From NCBI RefSeq assembly GCF_026262505.1, contig NC_067206.1, forward strand, positions 17,505,319 to 17,569,318: a DNA stretch of 64,000 nucleotides, in the 5' to 3' direction. Under the pieces are notes generated by a model. It saw only the letters and a list, made by a program, of their open reading frames with translations, ran no database searches and had not been told where the DNA came from. Positions 57,983 to 64,000 of the stretch are shown here, piece by piece. This DNA comes from Trichomonas vaginalis G3. Taxonomy: Eukaryota > Parabasalia > Trichomonadida > Trichomonadidae. Positions within the stretch are counted from its first letter, which is position 1. Each line of letters starts with the position of its first letter. The translations under genes and the position numbers were made by a program.

Positions 57983-60020
57983 GAGTGGGGGACAAACTCG
58001 CCCATTGTCACTTTTTCATTAACCTTAAACTTGTAATTTTCATTATTTTTAATTAACCTTATTTCTTTCCCAATTCCGGATTTATTTTATTCACTTACTA
58101 TTAAAAGTCACATTTTAATAAAATATAATAATTTATTTATAGCATTTTTTACTATACTTTAATAAAAAATTAATTATAATAAATTAAATGTTTATTAAAT
58201 CAAATGTTTTCTTTGCAATAATATTTTTAATGTTGAGTAAACAATGTTGGGATCAAGTGTATCATTTTTCAGACCTTTCTGAACAGCTTCAAGCATACTG
58301 ATGCATTCGACTTTTTTAAATTGTGTCATTTCTTCGAAATCTCTTGTGACTTTTTTGATAACTTTAACACTTCTCTCTGAATCCAGACCTTTAAATTTGC
58401 AACTTAATAGGAATGAAGAACAACACTGGAATATAACTCGATGACAAGTTCATCGAGTCGAAGATTTCGCCTTCTGGAATACTGGTGCTTCAAAACCTTG
58501 AAATGTGATTCCGAGATGTTGTTTGTTCCATCTCCTTCATTTCTATAGCGAAGCATCCACCTGTCAAGATGATGGCGCCACTGTGGTCAAAGTATTCACG
58601 GGCAGCAGGTTCCTCATTTAAAAATTTCTTCTAAATTGTTGTAAACTTCATCATGATCAATTCTCTCCTCTTCAGAACCAAAGACCAATAACTTCATTAA
58701 GTTATAGAAAGTTTCGAAAGTTGGAACGATCTTGAACTTTCAGCCTTTCTCATGACAGCGCGCAACACATGAACGCCACACCAAATGATCTGGCATAAGG
58801 GATGGCTGTTTCAACAGCATTTGTGATTTGAGGTGCGCAGTCCATTGAAAAAAAGATGTTCGCGATTGATGGAGCCAAAATATGCTGTGAGACAAACTTG
58901 TTATATTTTCACTTGTGCGGGCCAAACGAAAAAATACAAAAACGAAAAACAATTGATTCCGCGAATTTGCCAGTGACGGCATAAAATGGTATGCGAGAGC
59001 GCAAGAGCTTATAAGTGGAATCAAATGTGATAAGTTTGTATTTGATGTGAAAAAACATTTGCTTCGAATGGGGCGTAATAGAAATCATACGATCTGGCTC
59101 GTGAAATAAACTCGATGAGATCATCTGGAGAATGACTCTTAACCATGTCGACAAAAATTGCAAGAGATGTAACATCATCCACTGAGAAACGGGTATTGAT
59201 TGCATGAAGGCGTTTAGAAAACTTTTTTAAAGCATCTGTAGATTGTTGAAACATTTCCGGAATGATCCCACTATCAAATGGGATATTAAGATCTTTGAAA
59301 CACCTTAATTGTGCGTAAACACGGTCTTGATTTGATTCAAAATATCTTGTTAATAAGATCTATAAAAATATGATGTAATTTGTTGTGATTTGTTTGGAAA
59401 AGGGGCAGAATGATTGTGGGTGTTAATACATTTTCGTATGTGGTACTTGTCATCGGGAAGTGTATCAACAAGGAAGCGACATGGACAATTCGGCCACTTA
59501 CAATTAAATTGGATTTGATTTCTTTCTTTCCTAGTTTTATATGAATAACTACAACCTGCTTGGATTTCTTGTTGCACTCGATACTTAAGCAACTCGATAT
59601 ATGTGAGTTCGTGATCTTGGATCTGCATTAAAATGAAATGATTTGAAAGAATAAAGAATTTTGAATATATTGGTCTTATTTTGATAAGCTTGGTCGTGTT
59701 TTGAATAGCTTGGCCATCTAATTCAATTATGATCTTTGAAAATTAGGTGAAATAAAACTAAACATAAATGTAAAACTAGGGATATGAAATTTTGGTTGTA
59801 CACCACTTGTATGTGCCGGATACCATTGTGTCAAATTTTTTCTGAAATTAACTTTAAAAGTACTAAGTAAGATCATTTGTTTTTGCATAATATAATGCCA
59901 ATATGGTTTCTTTTGATTTTATTTCATTTATAAGCAAATCAGATTTACCCAAAAACTCCACTCCATAAGCGTTCATTTGCTAAATTAAAAAGTGACAATG
60001 GGCTAGTCTGTCCCTTTCTC
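57983..60020 (-). mobile_element. Terminal MULE of the array (unit 7), chimeric A/B
   Basis: The left end has the A context (P at 57893-57982). The right end is B-like in three respects: one 121-bp repeat copy (59792-59878); terminal variant GTCTGTCCC, as in B, rather than GTCTGTTCC, as in other A copies; and the ATGACCTGCA flank, which is the reverse complement of the B flank. Confidence 0.88.
58195..59628 (-). pseudogene. MULE transposase, unit 7, many small indels
   Basis: More than ten single-base gains and losses lie between about 58392 and 59355, far above any other copy, with a net loss of nine bases. The first ~92 codons and the last ~60 are clean. The pattern suggests poor consensus at the array edge as much as real decay. 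Confidence 0.87.
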
Positions 60021-60030
60021 ATGACCTGCA
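60021..60030. repeat. Other half of the split MULE target-site duplication
   Basis: ATGACCTGCA abuts the MULE terminus and is the exact reverse complement of TGCAGGTCAT at 9170-9179 and the equivalent sites. Confidence 0.8.
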
Positions 60031-60385
60031 CTCGGAGGATAAAAAATTTTAAAAAGTGGAGATTTAGTCTTCAAAATCATATGATAGATTATATAAATGG
60101 CATATATTAGATATTCTATATTATTTTTGGTAAAAACCGATGGAAATGAAATAATTCGTATATTTTTTTCGAAAATCACTGAAAACTCATAAAATCAACA
60201 AATTAGAAAAATTTTGTTCAAAATGATGATGGTTGAACTTCATATTTCATATAAATAAAAAATTTAATTAATCTCAGCAATTAAAAGTTATTTGTTTAGT
60301 AATACAACAATTTAGTAGTATTTAATTATAAATCATATAACAAAATAGGCAGAAAACCAATGTTTGAGATTTTCGTAAATAATGT
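60031..60385. other. Unique AT-rich flank, no gene seen
   Basis: 355 bp between the array and the integrase element. It has no open frame of note and no repeat of array sequence was recognised. It probably belongs to the locus into which the first MULE inserted. Confidence 0.6.
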
Positions 60386-60767
60386 CATAAGACGAAATGG
60401 TGGAAGTGAGGTGAAGTCAAAAAGTGACACATATTTGGCCGGCTAAATTCCCTTTTAGTTTACATGTCAAAATTACAATAAATTAACTATTTTGCTTAGC
60501 AATTAGCTATGTATTAAAACTAAAATTATTACTATTCAATTCTTTACATTCAAATATTAAACAATTCAAATTTAATAACAAAGATATTACAATAAATAAA
60601 AAAATGATTAAAAATGTCCCTGAAAATTTTCTGAAAGCTATCTCGTGTTTAGGTCTCAATTTTTTAGAAATAGAAAAAGATTGGATTTAACTTTCAAACA
60701 TTATATATAGTTTTGTATATGGAAGCCTTTAAATACAAGTTAATGATATGGAGTTGTATTGCGAGGA

Positions 60768-61127
60768 AGAGGGAATCAAAGAAATTGACGAAGTTCCAGA
60801 ATTTTATTCAACAATTCTTAATCAATTAACAAAAACTATACCGAAACTTATCTTACCATCCAAATCAAATCACATTACATACGGAATAAACATTTAATCT
60901 TTTACCATTAAAATTATATTTATACGTTATTTGATTTTTTTACGTCTAAGTTGAATAGGATAATAGCCGAAGATATAAAGTAACTATAGTTTACAAGCTA
61001 AGGAACAAATCAGCATTGAAACTAAAAAATGCTGAAATATTATAATAAATTGAAGAAATACTGTGATAGAATACCTAGTTATACTAGATACTATTATAAT
61101 ATGAATTCATTTGTATTGAATATCGAT
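60768..61127. repeat. Left arm of a ~360-bp inverted repeat
   Basis: It pairs with 61507-61866 with only a few mismatches. The outer end of the arm carries an inverted copy of the 3' end region of the integrase gene; the inner end reads TTGTATTGAATATCGAT. The spacer between the arms is about 380 bp (61128-61506), AT-rich, with no gene recognised. Confidence 0.9.
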
Positions 61128-61506
61128 AATAAAAAATCGATGAAATATTAAAATGAGAATAAATTAATAATGAGATTATAAATTAGAATTATTTCTCTTT
61201 TATTTAAAATAAAAACTTAGTTCTATTTAAATTCGATAAAGAAGTACGAAAAAGTTGTATTATACGTATGATGTTGCCCGATGTTTGGTAACACTATTGT
61301 AGAATATAAGCATATATGATAGAAAAGCAATATGCTTAATATCGAGTAATTCTAATTTTTTACGAAATTATTCAAATACGTTATTTTTTAAAATGAAAAG
61401 ATAAGCATACAATTATGCAGTAGTTTGCGCACATATACTATGCTGATGAAAGTTGGTCTCTAATTCGAAACTTGAGTCTGTCAAATTGACGTTCCATCTT
61501 ATTTTA

Positions 61507-61866
61507 ATCGATATTCAATACAAATGAATTCATATTATAATAGTATCTAGTATAACTAGGTATTCTATCACAGTATTTCTTCAATTTATTATAATATTTC
61601 AGCATTTTTTAGTTTCAATGCTGATTTGTTCCTTAGCTTGTAAACTATAGTTACTTTATATCTTCGGCTATTATCCTATTCAACTTAGACGTAAAAAAAT
61701 TAAATAACGTATAAATATAATTTTAATGGTAAAAGATTAAATGTTTATTCCGTATGTAATGTGATTTGATTTGGATGGTAAGATAAGTTTCGGTATAGTT
61801 TTTGTTAATTGATTAAGAATTGTTGAATAAAATTCTGGAACTTCGTCAATTTCTTTGATTCCTTCT
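61507..61866. repeat. Right arm of the ~360-bp inverted repeat
   Basis: Complement of 60768-61127; its outer end overlaps the last codons of the integrase gene. Confidence 0.9.
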
Positions 61867-63114
61867 TGAAGCGTTGAAATTTCTTATTGACTCTCTTAGA
61901 TCTTTAACAACTCCATCTACAATCCAAAGCGGTAATTTACTTGAATCATATTTTTCTGAAATTTCGTAAAATTTGTTAGGTGTGTACCATGTATGTAATG
62001 TCGGGTTTTTTGGTAAACTTGTGTGTGGGTTTGAATTGTAATTTTCTATAAGACTTTGTATATCATTCCATGTGGCGTCTTCAATTTCCACATTTTGCCA
62101 AAACCTTTCAATTTTCCCATTCATATATGGGCAATGTGGGAGAATTGTAATACTTTGAACGTTCGCATTTTGTAATAAATTTCGAAAAACCCCAAAATTT
62201 TCTGTTCCGTTATCACTCCATATAGCAAAGGGCTTCCCATATTTTTGGAAACATTGGTCAATTACTCTACTTGTTTGCGCAGCTTCTTTTGTTTCCAAGT
62301 GAGCCCATGCTAAAATTTTTCGGGATTTATCGTCAATAACCGCATAAAGATATTCACCCTGACGATGTTTAAAAAAATGAATATCGACATGCCATATTAA
62401 GTTTATATATACTGCTTCGTATTTTGTTTTTCCTTTTGGTACTGAATTTTTGGCAGGTTGAACGATATTCAGAATTTTGAAACACTTCTTTACAGTTCTT
62501 TCTGAAAAGTTTGTTTCCAATAATTTTTTGTTAAAATAATCGGTTGATTTTTCCAAATTTTGAGTAGTTTCTGTATGAACGATATATGGATCTTCAGATA
62601 ATTCCGACTCAATTTGTGGATCTTCTTCGGAAGAATTGGAAGAAAAAAGTTTTTCTGCTGATGAATCAGAATCAGAATTTGTATACTCAGAAAGATATTC
62701 TGAAGAATTTGAAAAACCTATTGGATTTGTATTTAATTGTGAAATTGGTAAATCATCTAAATCATGATTAGCATTTTCGGTTTCCCTTTGAATTAACATA
62801 TCCTTATCGGTAATACTTCTTCCGTATGCTCTTGATATTCCGATTTTTTTAACTTTTTGATGTAATTTATTTACTGTATCTAATAATTCCTCAGGTGGTT
62901 CGATTGGTTTACGCCCTGGTTTAAATTTTGTGTCAGGAATTCCATTTGATTTAATTGCTAAGTGGAATGTTTTTTTAGATATTGATGGTATAATGCGTCC
63001 ATCAGTGAGTTGGACATTGCTAAGTATTGTTTTGAGTTTTTGACCTTGATTAATTTGTTCAATTGCAGATTGAATCCAATTTATATCAATTAGATCGTAG
63101 ATCTTTCGACTCAT
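61846..63114 (-). CDS. rve-type DDE integrase/transposase, 422 aa
   Basis: Likely joins element ends to target DNA. Residues ~1-110 may be a DNA-binding region: a short region at 8-48 (LIDINWIQSAI...GQKL...GRII) is shared with the relics in the array, followed by a GRKP basic motif at 67-70. Residues ~120-180 form an acidic, serine-rich linker. The rve core follows: D244 in WHVDIHF, D301 in WSDNGTENFG, and E336 in NGKIERFWQ, with about 34 residues between the last two. No chromodomain or HHCC finger was recognised. The first ATG of the open frame is at 63114; the frame extends further upstream without an ATG. The core motifs look complete. Similar integrases occur in Ginger-type transposons and Polintons. 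Confidence 0.82.
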   Translation of the reverse strand: MSRKIYDLIDINWIQSAIEQINQGQKLKTILSNVQLTDGRIIPSISKKTFHLAIKSNGIPDTKFKPGRKPIEPPEELLDTVNKLHQKVKKIGISRAYGRSITDKDMLIQRETENANHDLDDLPISQLNTNPIGFSNSSEYLSEYTNSDSDSSAEKLFSSNSSEEDPQIESELSEDPYIVHTETTQNLEKSTDYFNKKLLETNFSERTVKKCFKILNIVQPAKNSVPKGKTKYEAVYINLIWHVDIHFFKHRQGEYLYAVIDDKSRKILAWAHLETKEAAQTSRVIDQCFQKYGKPFAIWSDNGTENFGVFRNLLQNANVQSITILPHCPYMNGKIERFWQNVEIEDATWNDIQSLIENYNSNPHTSLPKNPTLHTWYTPNKFYEISEKYDSSKLPLWIVDGVVKDLRESIRNFNASRRNQRN

Positions 63115-63440
63115 CTGAAATTTTATAACTTTTGAAAGAAACCGTAAAAATTGTGAAACATGCTTTTTAATAAAAAACAATTTTGATGAAAACCATAAAT
63201 TAACTTAAAATTGAAATAAATTTTTGAAATCTATGATATTGAATAAAAAAATTTATAGTGTAGATATTGATATAGATATAGATGTTAATTTTAATATGAT
63301 ATTTGATAAAATTTTTTAAATCAAAACATACTGATAATAGGTTGACATGTAATATGATATTTTGCCTTGTAAATATATTTGGTCGGCAAAATAACCTAAT
63401 TACTCTTATTTTGAGTTCACTTCCACCATTTCGTCTTATG

Positions 63441-63773
63441 ATAATAATAAAAAGGAAAATAGAGAAAGTGGTTTGATAGTTACAAGAACTAATGATGCTG
63501 TGCTTGAGATAGCAACTTTGTTTAAGATTAAACTGTTGAAAAGTACAAATTGTGATTTGAATTTTGGTCATTGCTTTGAAGTTAGAAATTTTAATTGCAT
63601 ACCAACTAAGTACTTAAGGAATAAAACCGTTTGAACTAAAGTTCATTTTTTCGCTATTTTTCGAGTTTCGAAGTACCCAAAGTACAAGGATTTTTTTTCG
63701 AAAAAAAGGAGGATTAATCATCCTTGTGCACCTTTAATGAGGTCCAAAATCATGGTTCCGATTTGTTCTATAT
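63441..63773. other. AT-rich flank right of the integrase element
   Basis: No convincing gene. GGAGGATTAATCATCC followed by TTGTGCACCTTTAA (63706-63737) resembles a compacted form of the hairpin stretch at 3188-3256 (GGAGGATTA...TAATCCTC...GTGCACCC). Confidence 0.5.
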
Positions 63774-63940
63774 TCGCGATTGATAATGAAAATCGCGTTT
63801 AATTTTGATCACAATTTTTCATATAAATCGCGATTTTTCAAAAAAATCGCGACCACAATAAAATCGCAACTCATTAAAAAACGCGATTTTAAAAAAGTCG
63901 CGATTTTTTTAAAAAAATCGCGATTTATATATTTAAATCG
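63774..63940. repeat. Cluster of ATCGCGAT-type palindromes
   Basis: Within about 170 bp there are about nine occurrences of TCGCGA, ATCGCG or close variants separated by A/T runs. It is a low-complexity imperfect repeat in which CG dinucleotides stand out against AT-rich DNA. Confidence 0.75.
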
Positions 63941-64000
63941 TGTAATAAACAGAAATTCATCAAAAGTGACAGCTCTCAATTTTTTGACATTTGTAAATTC

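Larger units (their letters stand above)
1..60020. repeat. Tandem macrosatellite built of nested transposons
   Basis: Units were delimited with an arbitrary phase at TTTGAAATTTTTATAAATTA: 1-9760, 9761-19388, 19389-29133, 29134-38776, 38777-48541, 48542-57245, and a partial unit 57246-60020. Unit lengths are 9760, 9628, 9745, 9643, 9765 and 8704 bp. Differences come from the copy number of a 121-bp repeat, presence or absence of a mariner, and small indels. Corresponding segments are almost identical by eye. Every unit has the same nested order: relic, P, MULE A (-), P, spacer, MULE B (+) holding mariner and Kolobok, relic. The left edge of the array lies outside the window; the right edge coincides with a MULE terminus. 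Real copy number may differ from that assembled. Confidence 0.95.
60386..63440 (-). mobile_element. Integrase (rve/DDE) element with 24-bp inverted termini
   Basis: Both ends begin CATAAGACGAAATGGTGGAA and match for 24 bp (60386-60409, 63417-63440); further in, AAAAAGTGACA and a GGCCGG/GCCGACC motif lie near the ends. The only recognised gene is a minus-strand integrase. A large inverted repeat fills much of the left half. Whether it is a small cut-and-paste element of the Ginger kind or a fragment or derivative of a Polinton/Maverick cannot be settled here. No polymerase, capsid or protease frame was seen. It looks whole at its ends and is treated as a fossil. No clear target duplication was found. 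Confidence 0.75.

Noticed and set aside
60386-63440. Calling the integrase element a full Polinton/Maverick
   Set aside because: It is only about 3 kb between its termini and shows no polymerase, capsid, ATPase or protease frame; only the integrase fits.
63200-63571. 123-codon minus-strand frame across the right end of the integrase element
   Set aside because: It runs through the terminal repeat and low-complexity AT sequence (IYIYINIYTINFF) and has no recognisable domain.

Overview
The window is AT-rich eukaryotic DNA containing almost nothing but transposable elements. No host gene, rRNA or tRNA was found. It most likely comes from a parabasalid (Trichomonas-like) protist. All three transposase families in the array start just downstream of TCA-Py-(T/A), which matches the trichomonad initiator (Inr) element, at distances giving very short 5' leaders. 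The coding regions have no introns. The element mix (mariner, MULE, abundant integrase-bearing elements) also fits trichomonads. This assignment is inference, not proof.

Positions 1-60020 are a head-to-tail macrosatellite of about 6.3 copies of one 8.7-9.8 kb composite unit. Each full unit reads, left to right: (1) the right part of a ~1.04 kb relic of an integrase-type element; (2) a 90-bp direct repeat 'P'; (3) MULE copy A on the minus strand, with a 480-aa transposase; (4) a second P; (5) a 273-bp spacer; (6) MULE copy B on the plus strand, carrying a ~1304-bp mariner near its left end and a ~2.43-kb Kolobok-type element (TTAA target duplication) inside its transposase gene; (7) the left part of the next relic, which holds a striking run of four near-perfect hairpins. 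Unit 6 (48542-57245) lacks the mariner. Unit 7 is cut short at the end of its MULE.

Reading frames look whole for MULE A in units 1, 4 and 5, mariner in units 4 and 5, and Kolobok in units 4, 5 and 6. The other copies differ by small indels, many in homopolymers, some of which may be assembly errors. Every MULE B gene is split by Kolobok after residue ~440, but its N-terminal part keeps all the MULE catalytic residues.

The array ends exactly at a MULE terminus (60020). The next 10 bp (60021-60030) are the reverse complement of the 10 bp following every MULE B. This looks like one original target-site duplication whose halves were separated by recombination. Beyond it lie 355 bp of unique flank, a 3055-bp integrase (rve/DDE) element with 24-bp terminal repeats and an internal ~360-bp-arm inverted repeat (60386-63440), and AT-rich flank with a cluster of TCGCGA palindromes. 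The relics inside the array share terminal motifs and an N-terminal protein motif with this integrase element.
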